Shown piece by piece: positions 1 to 10,406 of a DNA stretch of 16,563 nucleotides. This DNA comes from Actinomycetota bacterium (GTDB lineage: Bacteria; Actinomycetota; Actinomycetes; Streptosporangiales; Streptosporangiaceae), in the NCBI GenBank assembly GCA_003140115.1, contig PLIQ01000338.1, positions 1,611 through 18,173 of the forward strand, in the 5' to 3' direction. The notes beneath the pieces were generated by a model. The model was not told where the DNA came from. It ran no database searches and saw nothing but the letters and a program-made list of their open reading frames with translations. The stretch's first letter is position 1; every line of letters begins with the position of its first letter. Both the position numbers and the translations under genes were made by a program.

Positions 1-626
1 CTGATCAGGTCCACCCCGGCGACCAGGTTGCCCCACTGGTCGCTGCCGCCGAGCTGCAGCGTGCAGCCGTAGCGCCGGTAGAGCTCCAGGTAGTCCATGG
101 CCTGCAGGAGCTGGTAGCTGAACTCGGTGTAGCTGATCCCGCCGGCTTCCAGCCTGGCCTTCACTGACTCGCGGTCCAGCATCCGGTTGACCGAGAAGTG
201 CTTGCCGATGTCCCGCAGGAATTCCAGCACGGGCATCGGCCCGGTCCACTCCAGGTTGCTCGCGATCAGCGCACTCGACTCGCCAGCGTCGAAGTCCAGG
301 AACCTGGACACCTCGCCGCGGATCCGGTCCACCCACTGCGCGACGAGTTCGGCCGGATTCAGTGCCCGCTCGGCCGACTTGCCGCTCGGATCGCCGATGA
401 GCCCGGTGGCCCCGCCGACCAGCCCGATCGGCCGGTGCCCGGCCAGCTGAAGCCGACGCATGGTCAGCAGCAGGGCCAGGTTGCCGATGTGCAGACCCGG
501 AGCGGTCGGGTCGAAGCCGGCGTAGAACGTGACCCGGCCGGAATTCAGCGTCGAGCGCAACTCGCCGAGATCAGTCGTGTCGGCCAGCAGGCCCCGCCAG
601 GAGAGTTCGTCGATGATGTCGTCCAC
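1..626 (-). CDS. tyrS: Tyrosyl-tRNA synthetase, N-terminal half (truncated by window edge)
   Basis: Class I aminoacyl-tRNA synthetase that charges tRNA-Tyr in the cytoplasm. About 208 N-terminal residues are visible; the C-terminal half, with the KMSKS loop and the S4-like RNA-binding domain, lies beyond position 1. Family hallmarks seen in translation are [15 protein letters not shown] (the HIGH-type ATP motif, here HIGN), [25 protein letters not shown] and, at the edge, [12 protein letters not shown]. The chosen start is the GTG at 626, giving [14 protein letters not shown], which matches the usual TyrS N-terminus. There is no in-frame start between it and the mpg gene. It begins 26 bases after the mpg stop, so the two are probably co-transcribed. 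A better-placed ribosome site (AGGTGG, then ATG at 634) is out of frame with TyrS; see findings. Confidence 0.95.
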   Translation of the reverse strand, partial: MDDIIDELSWRGLLADTTDLGELRSTLNSGRVTFYAGFDPTAPGLHIGNLALLLTMRRLQLAGHRPIGLVGGATGLIGDPSGKSAERALNPAELVAQWVDRIRGEVSRFLDFDAGESSALIASNLEWTGPMPVLEFLRDIGKHFSVNRMLDRESVKARLEAGGISYTEFSYQLLQAMDYLELYRRYGCTLQLGGSDQWGNLVAGVDLI

Positions 627-652
627 GCCTGCATGGTGCCACCTACCGGGCC

Positions 653-1303
653 CTAGGGGGTAACCAGTTTGCGCCGTCTCGGCACGGCCGGCCGGTACGC
701 CGAGACGGTCGGTTCCCCCTCCCACCAGAACCGCCACGGCACCTCGGCCGCGGCCGAGATCCCGACCCGCGGGCCGCTGAGGATCTTTTTATCTGCCGAA
801 CGGGCCGGGGTGCTCGCGTCCGGCCAGCGCATCCGCAGCGGCGATTCGGGGACGCAGACGTCCGCTCCGTCCAGCGACCGGTCGATGTCGAGCGCCTGGC
901 ACAGCCGGGCCGGGCCGCGGGCCAGGTCCCGGAAGGGAATCACCTTTCCCTCACGGGTGCGCCGGGCGCGGGCCAGCTCCTCCCCCTCGATGATTCGGCC
1001 CGCCCGCAGCAGGACCGCGGACGCGCTGCCGTTGCCCAGGCAGACCAGGTTCACGCAGAAATACATGCCGTAGGTGAAGTACACGTAGGCGTGCCCGGGC
1101 GGGCCGAACATCACCGCGTTGCGCGCCGTCTTCCCGCGGTAGGCGTGCGAGGCGGGATCTTGGTCCCCGGCGTACGCCTCGACCTCGGTGAGCTCGACTG
1201 CGACCAGGCCGGCCTCGGTCTGGTGCTCGAGCACGCAGCCGAGCAGATCCGGTGCGACGGGAACGGACGGCCGGGCGAAGAAGTCCCGGGGCATCAGGGT
1301 CAC
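653..1303 (-). CDS. mpg: DNA-3-methyladenine glycosylase (AAG/MPG family)
   Basis: Monofunctional base-excision repair glycosylase that removes alkylated purines such as 3-methyladenine. The single AAG-type domain spans nearly all of the 216 residues. Key matches to the human enzyme are [19 protein letters not shown], where Glu42 aligns with the catalytic glutamate, and [12 protein letters not shown], where the tyrosine before GMYF aligns with the base-flipping tyrosine. [10 protein letters not shown] lies near the C-terminus. I chose the GTG at 1303 ([12 protein letters not shown]), 13 bases after the argH stop. ATG at 1294 is also possible. An upstream ATG at 1354 would overlap argH by 38 bases and add only low-complexity Gly/Pro/Arg residues, so it is unlikely. 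It sits between argH and tyrS, and mpg-tyrS adjacency is conserved in Actinobacteria. Confidence 0.92.
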   Translation of the reverse strand: MTLMPRDFFARPSVPVAPDLLGCVLEHQTEAGLVAVELTEVEAYAGDQDPASHAYRGKTARNAVMFGPPGHAYVYFTYGMYFCVNLVCLGNGSASAVLLRAGRIIEGEELARARRTREGKVIPFRDLARGPARLCQALDIDRSLDGADVCVPESPLRMRWPDASTPARSADKKILSGPRVGISAAAEVPWRFWWEGEPTVSAYRPAVPRRRKLVTP

Positions 1304-1316
1304 GGGGCTAGCCCCG

Positions 1317-2762
1317 CTACCCGGTCGTCCCGGCCGCCCAGCCGGCGTGGTCATCGACCGTGACGCGCAGCGCGGCGATCTGCTCGGCGACGCGCTCGGG
1401 GGCCGTTCCGCCGTAGCCCTTGCGGGCGGCCAGGGCGCCCTCCACGGTCAGCACCTGGCGGACATCGGGCGTCAGATGCTCTGACACCTTGGCCAGGTCG
1501 GCGTCGCTGACGTCGGCCAGGTCGCAGTCGTGTACCTGGCACCAGATCACCAGGTGGCCGACCACCTCGTGCGCTTCCCGGAACGGGACGCCTCGGCGGA
1601 CCAGGTACTCGGCCAGGTCGGTGGCGAGGGTGAACCCGACCGAGGCGCCGCGACGCAGCCGTTCCGGGTTGACCCGCAGCGTGGCGATCAGGCCAGCCAT
1701 GGCGGGCAGCACGAGCAGCAAGGTGTCGACCGCGTCGAAGACGGGCTCCTTATCCTCTTGCAGGTCCCGGTTGTAGGTCAGCGGCAAGCCCTTCAGCATG
1801 GTGAGCAGGCCGGTCAGCCCGCCGATCAGGCGGCCCGCCTTACCGCGGGCCAGCTCGGCCACGTCCGGGTTCTTCTTCTGCGGCATGATCGAGGATCCGG
1901 TGGCGTAGGCGTCGTCGATCTCGATCCAGCCGAACTCCTGCGAGGACCACAGCACGATCTCCTCGCCCAGCCGGGACAGGTGCACGCCGATCAGCGCCGC
2001 GGCGAAGCAGAACTCGGCGGCGAAGTCCCGGTCGCTGACCGCGTCCATGGAGTTCGGCGCGGCCGCGTCGAAGCCCAGCTCGGCCGCGAGCAACTGCGGG
2101 TCGATCGGCAAGGACGACCCGGCCAGCGCCCCGGACCCGAGCGGGCTGATCGCGGCGCGCCGGTCCCAGTCCCGTAGCCGGCTCACGTCGCGGGCGAAGG
2201 CCTGGACATGGGCGAGCAGCTGCTGGCCGAACAGCACCGGCTGGGCGTGCTGCAGGTGGGTCATGCCGGGCGCGGGCACGTCGCCGCTGGCAGCGGCCTG
2301 GTCGATCAGCGCGCTCTCCAGCTCAGCCAGCCTGCTCGCGACGAACCGGGCATGGTCGCGAAGATACAGCCGCAGATCGGTCGCGACCTGGTCGTTGCGG
2401 CTGCGGCCGGCCCGCAGCTTGCCGCCCAGCGCCCCGAGCCGTTCCAGCAGCCCGCGCTCCAGCGCCGTGTGCACGTCTTCGTCGGCTACCGTCGGCCGGA
2501 ACGAGCCGTCCGCGCACGCCCGGTCAAGGTCGTCGAGCGCCTTGAGCATGGCGGCGAGCTCGCCGTCGGTGAGCAGGCCTGCCTGGTGCAGCACCCGGGC
2601 GTGCGCCCGGGAGGCACGCAGGTCGTAGCGGGCCAGCCGCCAGTCGAACTGAACGCTCATCGACAGCCGGGCCAGCGCCTCGGCGGGCCCCGCTGAGAAG
2701 CGCCCGCCCCACAGCCGCGTCCCGGGCTGCTGTCCCACGTCCTCGGCTCCCATTTCTCCCAT
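1317..2762 (-). CDS. argH: Argininosuccinate lyase
   Basis: Last step of arginine synthesis: cleaves argininosuccinate to arginine and fumarate as a cytoplasmic homotetramer of the fumarase/aspartase superfamily. The 481 residues match family length. Visible signatures are the N-terminal [24 protein letters not shown] (121 on), [12 protein letters not shown] (165-176, with the general acid/base His169), [15 protein letters not shown] and the serine-loop signature [12 protein letters not shown] (289-300). I chose the ATG at 2762 because GGGAGA lies 9 bases upstream. ATG at 2753 is an in-frame alternative with poor spacing. The longest reading, from 2879, would overlap argG and add a low-complexity tail. 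A strong hairpin lies in the 59-base argG-argH gap. Confidence 0.96.
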   Translation of the reverse strand: MGEMGAEDVGQQPGTRLWGGRFSAGPAEALARLSMSVQFDWRLARYDLRASRAHARVLHQAGLLTDGELAAMLKALDDLDRACADGSFRPTVADEDVHTALERGLLERLGALGGKLRAGRSRNDQVATDLRLYLRDHARFVASRLAELESALIDQAAASGDVPAPGMTHLQHAQPVLFGQQLLAHVQAFARDVSRLRDWDRRAAISPLGSGALAGSSLPIDPQLLAAELGFDAAAPNSMDAVSDRDFAAEFCFAAALIGVHLSRLGEEIVLWSSQEFGWIEIDDAYATGSSIMPQKKNPDVAELARGKAGRLIGGLTGLLTMLKGLPLTYNRDLQEDKEPVFDAVDTLLLVLPAMAGLIATLRVNPERLRRGASVGFTLATDLAEYLVRRGVPFREAHEVVGHLVIWCQVHDCDLADVSDADLAKVSEHLTPDVRQVLTVEGALAARKGYGGTAPERVAEQIAALRVTVDDHAGWAAGTTG

Positions 2763-2797
2763 TTGCCCGATTCTCCCGCGCGCCTTGCCGCCGTGAC

Positions 2798-2821
2798 GCC
2801 CCCACCCTATGGGGTCGGGGG

Positions 2822-2822
<1 letters not shown>
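2798..2822 (-). promoter_or_regulatory. Intercistronic hairpin between argG and argH
   Basis: An inverted repeat of about 10 base pairs (GCCCCCACCC against GGGT-C-GGGGGC with one bulged base, 4-base loop) starts at the last base of the argG stop codon. There is no T-tract on either strand, so it is not a classic intrinsic terminator. In the transcript it would form a very stable stem between two operon genes, and could protect the upstream mRNA or reduce argH expression. That role is inference; the pairing is read directly. Confidence 0.55.
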
Positions 2823-4030
<1,208 letters not shown>

Positions 4031-4080
4031 GTCTCGTCCCTTGCATAGGTCATTGCTGGTTGAAGTGAAGGATCGTGCCG

Positions 4081-4646
4081 TCATCGTCGGCGCTGAGCGA
4101 GCCGGAGGAACTCCGCCGCCAGGGCGTCGCCGCCCGCCGGATCACGCGCGATGATCAGGACGGTGTCGTCGCCCGCCACGGTGCCCAGAATCGACGGCAG
4201 GGCCGCGTGGTCGACGACCGAGGCCAGGAACTGCGCCGCCCCGGCTGGCGTTCTGAGCACCACGAGGTTGGCGCTCGCCTCGGCCGAGGTCATCAGCTCC
4301 CCCAGGTAGCGGGCCAGCCGGGTGGGCGGCGCCGACTCACCCGGCCGCTCGCCGCCGTCCGGCTCGGGCTCGCTGCGACCGGGGTCGGGGTACGGGGGAA
4401 AGAGGGCGCCGCCGGGGCGCGAGCCCGGGCCGCCGGGCTCTTCGGGCAGGGCGTAGACCAGGGCGCCGCCCGCGGCGCGCAGCCGGACCACGCCGAGCTC
4501 GTCGAGGTCGCGGGACAAGGTGGCCTGGGTCACGTGCACGCTGGCGTACCGCTCAAGCAGATCGGCGAGTTCCTCCTGGGAGCGGACCTGCTCGCGAGCC
4601 AAGATGGCCGCGATGCGCGCCTGCCGCGCGGTCTTGGTCATCGGGG

Positions 4647-4650
<4 letters not shown>
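4081..4650 (-). CDS. argR: Arginine repressor ArgR with long inter-domain linker
   Basis: Arginine-responsive repressor: binds ARG boxes as a hexamer when arginine is bound. The N-terminal winged-helix domain covers about residues 7-68, with recognition helix [14 protein letters not shown] near 40-53. The C-terminal oligomerisation and arginine-binding domain covers about 110-185, with the hallmark GTVAGDDT (156-163), whose Asp pair contacts arginine. Residues 69-108 form a Gly/Pro/acidic linker, longer than in the roughly 150-170 residue ArgRs I know, bringing this protein to 189. The start is the GTG at 4650, which overlaps the argF stop as GTGA; ATG at 4641 is an alternative. As the sixth gene of the operon it probably controls its own transcription through the argC operator at 9905-9942. 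Confidence 0.96.
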
Positions 4651-5569
<919 letters not shown>

Positions 5570-5570
<1 letters not shown>

Positions 5571-6757
5571 TACGTCGCCTCCTGGTCGAGGATGGCGGGC
5601 CAGGCGGCGAGGAACTCGTCCGCCTCGGCGGGGCGCAGGATCAGCGGCGGGGCCAGCCGGATCGCGTCCGGCTGTACCGCGTTGACGAGGAATCCGGCGC
5701 GCCGGGCGGCCGCCTCCAGGTCCGCGGCCCGGGCGGCGGTCAGCGCGACCGCCAGCCACAGCCCACGGCCGCGCACGCCCGCCACCAGCGGGTGCTGGAC
5801 CGCTTGCAGGCCGGCCGTCAGGCGCTCGCCCACCGCCGCGACCTGGGCCAGTAGCCCGTCATCCTCGATGGTGTCGAGTACCGCCAGGGCCGCGGCGCAG
5901 GCGACCGGGTTGCCGCCGAAGGTCGAGCCGTGATCACCCTTGGCGAAACCCGTGCCGCACCGGCCGAAGCCGACGCACGCGCCGATCGGCAGCCCGCCGC
6001 CCAGTCCCTTGGCCAGCGTCAGCACGTCGGGGCGGATGCCTTCGGCCTGGTGCGCGAACCAGGCTCCGGTCCGGCCGATGGCGCTTTGGATCTCGTCGAT
6101 GACCAGCAGCGCGCCGACCTCATCGCAAGCCTCGCGGGCCGCGCGCAGGTACCCCTCGGGCGCGGGGATCACGCCCCCCTCGCCCAGGGCGGGCTCGAGG
6201 AAGGCGGCGGAGCAGTCGGGCCCGAGGGCCGCGCGCAGCGCGGCGGCGTCGCCAAACGGGACGAACCGTACGGTCAGCCCGAACGGGCCGAACGGCTCGC
6301 GGATGGACGCCTTGCCGGTCAGCGCGAGCGAGCCCATGGTCCGGCCGTGAAAGCCGTGCTCGGCGGCCACGATCACCGGCCGGTCCGGCCCCTGGCAGCG
6401 CCGCACCAGCTTGATCGCTGCCTCGTTGGCCTCGGTGCCCGAGTTGGCGAAGAACACCCGACCGTCCCCGCCGAGGAGAAGCAGCAGGCGCTCGGCGAGT
6501 TCGATCTCGCGCTCGTGCAAGAACAGGTTGGACGTGTGCGCCACCCGGGCGACCTGGCGGGTGACCGCCTCGATAAGGGCCGGATGGGCGTGCCCGAGCG
6601 AGCTCACCGCGATCCCCGCGATCAGGTCCAGGTACTCGCGCCCGTCGGCGTCCCACACCCGGCAGCCCGCGCCGCGGCTGATCGCGACGGGCGGCACGCC
6701 GTAGTTCGGCATCAGGGCCGCCTCGAACCGCTTCTGCAGCATCGCTGTCTCGCTCAT
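5570..6757 (-). CDS. argD: Acetylornithine aminotransferase
   Basis: PLP-dependent class III aminotransferase converting N-acetylglutamate semialdehyde to N-acetylornithine with glutamate as amino donor. It has 395 residues. Landmarks are the phosphate-binding [16 protein letters not shown] (102-117), [16 protein letters not shown] (133-148), the PLP-pyridine Asp in [17 protein letters not shown] (D221), and [14 protein letters not shown] with the Schiff-base Lys250. The start is the ATG at 6757, overlapping the argB stop as ATGA, with a GAAGGAG ribosome site inside the argB 3-prime end. The downstream junction with argF is TAATG. Both overlaps suggest translational coupling. Confidence 0.97.
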
Positions 6758-7656
6758 GGCTGATCTCCTTCGGGCACCACCATGGTGCCGATGCCGGCGT
6801 CGGTGAAGATCTCCAGCAGGATCGCGTGGCTGAGGCGGCCGTCCAGCACGTGGGCCTGCGGGACGCCGCCGCGCACCGCGGTCAGGCAGGCCTCCATCTT
6901 GGGGATCATCCCGGCCGACAGCCCAGGCAGCAGTCCCTCCAGCTCGCCCGCGGCCAGCTCGCTGATCACCTCGGTCGAAGACGGCCAGTCCCGGTACAGG
7001 CCGGCCACGTCGGTGAGCACGACGAGCTTGGCCGCACCCAGCGCCACGGCGAGCGCGGCCGCCGCGGTGTCCGCGTTCACGTTGTAGATCTCGCCGTTCT
7101 CGCCGCCCGCCACGCTGGAGACGACCGGGATCCGACCGTCGGCCAGCAGCGCCTCGATGACTCCCGGGCCGGTGTCGACGATCTCGCCGACCAGGCCGAT
7201 GTCAATCGGCTCGCCGTCCACGATGGCCGGTTTGCGGATCGCGGTGAACAGGCTCGCGTCCTGCCCGGAAATGCCGACCGCGAACGGTCCGTGCCGGTTG
7301 ATCAGGCCGACGATGTCCTTGTTGACCTTGCCCGACAGGACCATCCGGACTACGTCCATGGCTTCGGGCGTCGTGACCCGGAGCCCGGCCGTGAAGGCCG
7401 ACTCGACGCCGAGCCGGTCGAGTTGCTCGGTGATCTGCGGGCCGCCGCCGTGCACCACGACCGGGTACAACCCGGCGTAGCGCAGGAACACCAGGTCTTG
7501 CGCGAAGGCCAGGCGCAGCGGCTCGTCGGCCATGGCGTGGCCGCCGTACTTGATCACCACGGTCTGGCCGTGGAACCGGTTCAGCCACGGCAGCGCCTCG
7601 ATCAGCGTGGCCGCCTTGGCCGACGCGTCCGCCACCCGTCCTTGCATCACGGTCAT
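6754..7656 (-). CDS. argB: Acetylglutamate kinase
   Basis: Phosphorylates N-acetylglutamate; amino-acid-kinase fold. It has 300 residues. Visible are [10 protein letters not shown] (33-42, with phosphate-binding Lys36), VVHGGGPQI (67-75, substrate-binding glycine loop), [17 protein letters not shown] (107-123) and, near the C-terminus, GGMIPK-like [17 protein letters not shown]. The N-terminal helix before the kinase core (about residues 8-28) is the element that links dimers into hexamers in arginine-inhibited enzymes, so feedback inhibition by arginine is likely (inference from family). The start is the ATG at 7656, overlapping the argJ stop as ATGA. A reading extended upstream to 8067 would lie almost wholly inside argJ and is rejected. 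Confidence 0.97.
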   Translation of the reverse strand: MTVMQGRVADASAKAATLIEALPWLNRFHGQTVVIKYGGHAMADEPLRLAFAQDLVFLRYAGLYPVVVHGGGPQITEQLDRLGVESAFTAGLRVTTPEAMDVVRMVLSGKVNKDIVGLINRHGPFAVGISGQDASLFTAIRKPAIVDGEPIDIGLVGEIVDTGPGVIEALLADGRIPVVSSVAGGENGEIYNVNADTAAAALAVALGAAKLVVLTDVAGLYRDWPSSTEVISELAAGELEGLLPGLSAGMIPKMEACLTAVRGGVPQAHVLDGRLSHAILLEIFTDAGIGTMVVPEGDQP

Positions 7657-8831
7657 GTGGAATAAGCGCTGTTCTCGTGCACGTAGGCGGCGGTCAGGTC
7701 GGTGGTCAATATCACCGCGGACTGCGGGCCGGCGGACAGGTCCACGGTGATCGTGACGTCCTTCGGGGTCAGGTCGACCTTGGCCCGATCGTCGCCCGCC
7801 GCGCCCTGGCGGCAGACCCACACGCCGTTGACGGCGACGTTCAGCCGGTCCGGCTCGAAGACCGCGTCGGTGGTCCCGACCGCGGCCAAGATCCGGCCCC
7901 AGTTGGGGTCCTCGCCGCCGATGGCGCACTTGACCAGGTTGTTCCGGGCGATGGCCCGGCCCACCGTGACCGCGTCGTTCTCGCTGGCCGCGCCGATGAC
8001 CTCGATGGTGATCATCTTCTGCGCGCCCTCGGCGTCCAGCTGGAGCTGGCGGGCCAGGTCCGCGCACACCTCGGTCAACGTCACCGTGAACTCGCGGTGA
8101 TCCGGGCGGACCCCGGTCGCGCCGCTGGCCATCAGCAGCACCGTGTCGTTGGTGGACATGCAGCCGTCGGTGTCCAGTCGGTCGAAGGTCTGCGCGACCG
8201 CCGAGCGCAGCGCGGCATCCAGCTCAGCGGCGCTGAGATCGGCGTCGGTGGTCAGCACGCACAACATGGTGGCCAATGCGGGCGCGAGCATGCCCGCGCC
8301 CTTGGCCATCCCGCCGACGACGTAGACCCCCGGCGCAGAAGAGGTAGCGGCGGCGGCGCCGTGGCGGAAGGCGATCTTGACCACCGTGTCGGTCGTCCGG
8401 ATCGCGTCGGCGGCGAACAGGCCGCCCGCCCGGGACACCGCCGCGACCGCGGCGTCGACCCCGGGCAGCAGCTTGTCCATGGGCAGCCGCTCGCCGATCA
8501 GGCCGGTCGAGCAGACGGCGATCTCGCCCGGCGAGTCATCGATCGCCTGGGCCAGGTGCTCGGCCGTGGCGTGCGTGTCCTGGAAACCAGGCGCGCCGGT
8601 GCAGGCGTTAGCGCCGCCCGAGTTGAGCACCACAGCCCGCACCCGCCCGCCGCTCACCACCTGGCGGGTCCACAGCACCGGCGCGGCCTGGACCCGGTTG
8701 GAGGTGAACACGGCGGCCGCGGCGCGAGACGGCCCGTCGTTCAGGACCACCGCGACATCGGGCTGGCCGGACTCCTTCAGCCCGGCCGCCACTCCAGCGG
8801 CCCGGAATCCGGACGGGGCGGTGACGCTCAT
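7653..8831 (-). CDS. argJ: Bifunctional ornithine acetyltransferase / N-acetylglutamate synthase
   Basis: Transfers the acetyl group from N-acetylornithine to glutamate, closing the acetyl cycle; many members also make N-acetylglutamate from acetyl-CoA. It has 392 residues. The self-cleavage site is the Thr in [21 protein letters not shown] (Thr188), which becomes the N-terminal nucleophile of the beta chain, so alpha 1-187 and beta 188-392 are expected. SGGANACTG (71-79), [12 protein letters not shown] (107-118), [11 protein letters not shown] and EDPNWGRIL are further family blocks. The start is the ATG at 8831, in a 4-base ATGA overlap with argC. The absence of argA and argE nearby fits the recycling pathway. 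The C-terminal [10 protein letters not shown] is the usual ArgJ ending. Confidence 0.97.
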   Translation of the reverse strand: MSVTAPSGFRAAGVAAGLKESGQPDVAVVLNDGPSRAAAAVFTSNRVQAAPVLWTRQVVSGGRVRAVVLNSGGANACTGAPGFQDTHATAEHLAQAIDDSPGEIAVCSTGLIGERLPMDKLLPGVDAAVAAVSRAGGLFAADAIRTTDTVVKIAFRHGAAAATSSAPGVYVVGGMAKGAGMLAPALATMLCVLTTDADLSAAELDAALRSAVAQTFDRLDTDGCMSTNDTVLLMASGATGVRPDHREFTVTLTEVCADLARQLQLDAEGAQKMITIEVIGAASENDAVTVGRAIARNNLVKCAIGGEDPNWGRILAAVGTTDAVFEPDRLNVAVNGVWVCRQGAAGDDRAKVDLTPKDVTITVDLSAGPQSAVILTTDLTAAYVHENSAYST

Positions 8832-9883
8832 GGGGACACTCCGTAGGCGGTCAGGCCGGCCGTCTCCGGCAGGCCGAGCATGAGGTTGGCGATCTGGATG
8901 GCCTGGCCGGCCGCGCCCTTGACCAGGTTGTCCAGGGCGCACACGGCGATCGCGCGGCCGGCGTGCGTATCGGCCGCCACCTGCAGGTGGGCGGCGTTGG
9001 ATCCCGCGGTGGGACCGGTGCTCGGCCAGCGCCCCTCGGCCAGCAGGTGCACGAAGGGCTCCTCGTCGTAGGCCGCGGCGAGCGCGTCACGCAGCGCGGA
9101 CCCGGCGCCCGCCGAGGCTAGCCGCGCCGTGCAGGTGGCCAGGATGCCACGCGGCATCGGGGCCAGCGTCGGGGTAAACGACAGTGTGACCGGGGGGGAC
9201 GCGGGAACCACGGGCCGTTCGGCAGAAAGGGCTTGCTCTATTTCGGGGATGTGCCGGTGCGTGCCGCCCACCTGATACGCGGACATCGACCCCATGACCT
9301 CCGTGGCCAGCAGGTCCGGCCGGGGCGAGCGGCCCGCGCCCGACGTGCCGGAGGCGGCCACGACCACGATGTCGGACGGCTCGACCAGCCCGGCCGCCAG
9401 CAGCGGGGCCAGGGCCAAGATGGCCGCGGTGGCGTAGCAGCCGGGGGCGGCCACCCGGTCGGACGCCGTGATCGCGGCCCGGGCGCCGGGAAGCTCGGGC
9501 AGCCCGTAGGTCCAGCGGCCGGCGTACGGCGTCGGGTAGTACCGGGTCCAGGCCTCCGGGTCGGCCAGCCGGAAGTCGGCGGCCAGGTCGATGATCTTGA
9601 GCTGAGCCGGAAGCGCGGCGGCCAGCCGCGCGGATTCGCCGTGCGGGAGCGCGGTGAAGAGCAGGTCGACGTCGGTCAGCAGCGCGGGATCGGCCGGGCC
9701 GAAGACGCTGTCCCGCAGGCCTGGATAACCGGTGAGCTGCGGGTGCAGTGCGGTCACGCTCGTCCCGGCGCTGCCGTGCGCGGTGACCGGGCCGATCTGT
9801 AGATCCGGGTGACCGGCCAGCAGGCGGAGCAGCTCACCGCCCGCGTAGCCGCTGGCTCCCGCGACCGCCACCGTCGCACCCAT
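8828..9883 (-). CDS. argC: N-acetyl-gamma-glutamyl-phosphate reductase
   Basis: NADPH-dependent reduction of N-acetylglutamyl phosphate to the semialdehyde. It has 351 residues. The N-terminal Rossmann motif is VAVAGASGYAGGELLRLL (5-22); the catalytic Cys149 lies in VAAPGCYATAAILAL; the His pair in GGTHRHIPEI (206-215) fits the active-site histidine; PMPRGILATC follows. First gene of the operon. I chose the ATG at 9883 because GGAAAGGGG lies upstream and the protein then starts at the Rossmann strand. A second in-frame ATG (9907) falls inside the ARG operator and would be upstream of the likely transcription start. Readings extended to 10321 run through the divergent lipoprotein and are rejected. 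Confidence 0.97.
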   Translation of the reverse strand: MGATVAVAGASGYAGGELLRLLAGHPDLQIGPVTAHGSAGTSVTALHPQLTGYPGLRDSVFGPADPALLTDVDLLFTALPHGESARLAAALPAQLKIIDLAADFRLADPEAWTRYYPTPYAGRWTYGLPELPGARAAITASDRVAAPGCYATAAILALAPLLAAGLVEPSDIVVVAASGTSGAGRSPRPDLLATEVMGSMSAYQVGGTHRHIPEIEQALSAERPVVPASPPVTLSFTPTLAPMPRGILATCTARLASAGAGSALRDALAAAYDEEPFVHLLAEGRWPSTGPTAGSNAAHLQVAADTHAGRAIAVCALDNLVKGAAGQAIQIANLMLGLPETAGLTAYGVSP

Positions 9884-9904
9884 CTGCCGCTGACCCCTTT
9901 CCTG

Positions 9905-9942
9905 CATGCAATAGAATTCACTATAGCGCATGAATATGCAAG
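9905..9942 (-). promoter_or_regulatory. Tandem ARG boxes (ArgR operator) and argC -10 element
   Basis: Two 18-base sites separated by 2 bases. On the argC sense strand, box 1 is CTTGCATATTCATGCGCT (9942-9925) and box 2 is AGTGAATTCTATTGCATG (9922-9905). Each fits the known ARG box plan of two 5-base halves (TGMAT / ATKCA) around a 4-base spacer: TGCAT-ATTC-ATGCg and TGAAT-TCTA-TTGCA. A -10-like TATAGT (complement of 9920-9925) bridges the gap, so repressor binding would cover the promoter. No good -35 is seen. The site lies in the divergent argC-lipoprotein gap and may also affect the plus-strand gene. Confidence 0.85.
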
Positions 9943-9967
9943 AGCGGCCGGGCATAGGGTGGTCCAG

Positions 9968-10390
9968 ATGGAGTGGGAGGGCGTAGGCCGGGCGGCCCGC
10001 GTGGCCGGCTCGCTGGCGCTGCTGGTGGGCGGCGCGGGGCTGGTGGCGGGCTGCGCCTCCGCCGCGGCCGCGGGCGTCGGACCGGGGGCGAGCTGCGGCA
10101 CGACCCGCACCGCGGCGAACGTGCCGGTCATCATCAAGGTGGCCAAGGGCACCGTGAACTGCGCCGCCGCGCTCCGGGTGGAGAACGAGTACGCGGCCAA
10201 GATCAGGGACGGGCAGGTCCGGGGCAACGGGGGCGGCGCACCGGTCACGGTGAGCGGATGGACCTGCCAGGGCTACCCCACCCCCGAGGTGCTGAGCACG
10301 GGAAACGCCTCGCAGTGCCACACTGGCAGCGCCGCGATCGTGGCCGTGCTCCCCGTCCCGACCCCGGCGTCCACGATGAGCACCGGCTAG
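9968..10390 (+). CDS. Small predicted lipoprotein with four-cysteine domain
   Basis: 140 residues. The N-terminus has two arginines (8, 11), a hydrophobic stretch (14-27) and a lipobox LVAGC with Cys29, so it should be a lipid-anchored, surface-exposed protein. The mature part holds four cysteines (SCGTT, VNCAA, WTCQG, SQCHT), enough for two disulfides, and the pattern GNGGGAPVTVSGWTCQGYPTPE. This resembles small secreted domains common in actinobacterial lipoproteins of unknown role; I cannot name the family. The start is the ATG at 9968, with AGGGTGG 5 bases upstream. It is divergent from argC across 84 bases that contain the ARG boxes, and convergent with diguanylate cyclase 1 (16-base gap). 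It is not an arginine-pathway enzyme; co-regulation is only a possibility. Confidence 0.8.
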   Translation: MEWEGVGRAARVAGSLALLVGGAGLVAGCASAAAAGVGPGASCGTTRTAANVPVIIKVAKGTVNCAAALRVENEYAAKIRDGQVRGNGGGAPVTVSGWTCQGYPTPEVLSTGNASQCHTGSAAIVAVLPVPTPASTMSTG

Positions 10391-10406
10391 CGGCTAGCGG
10401 CGCCCG

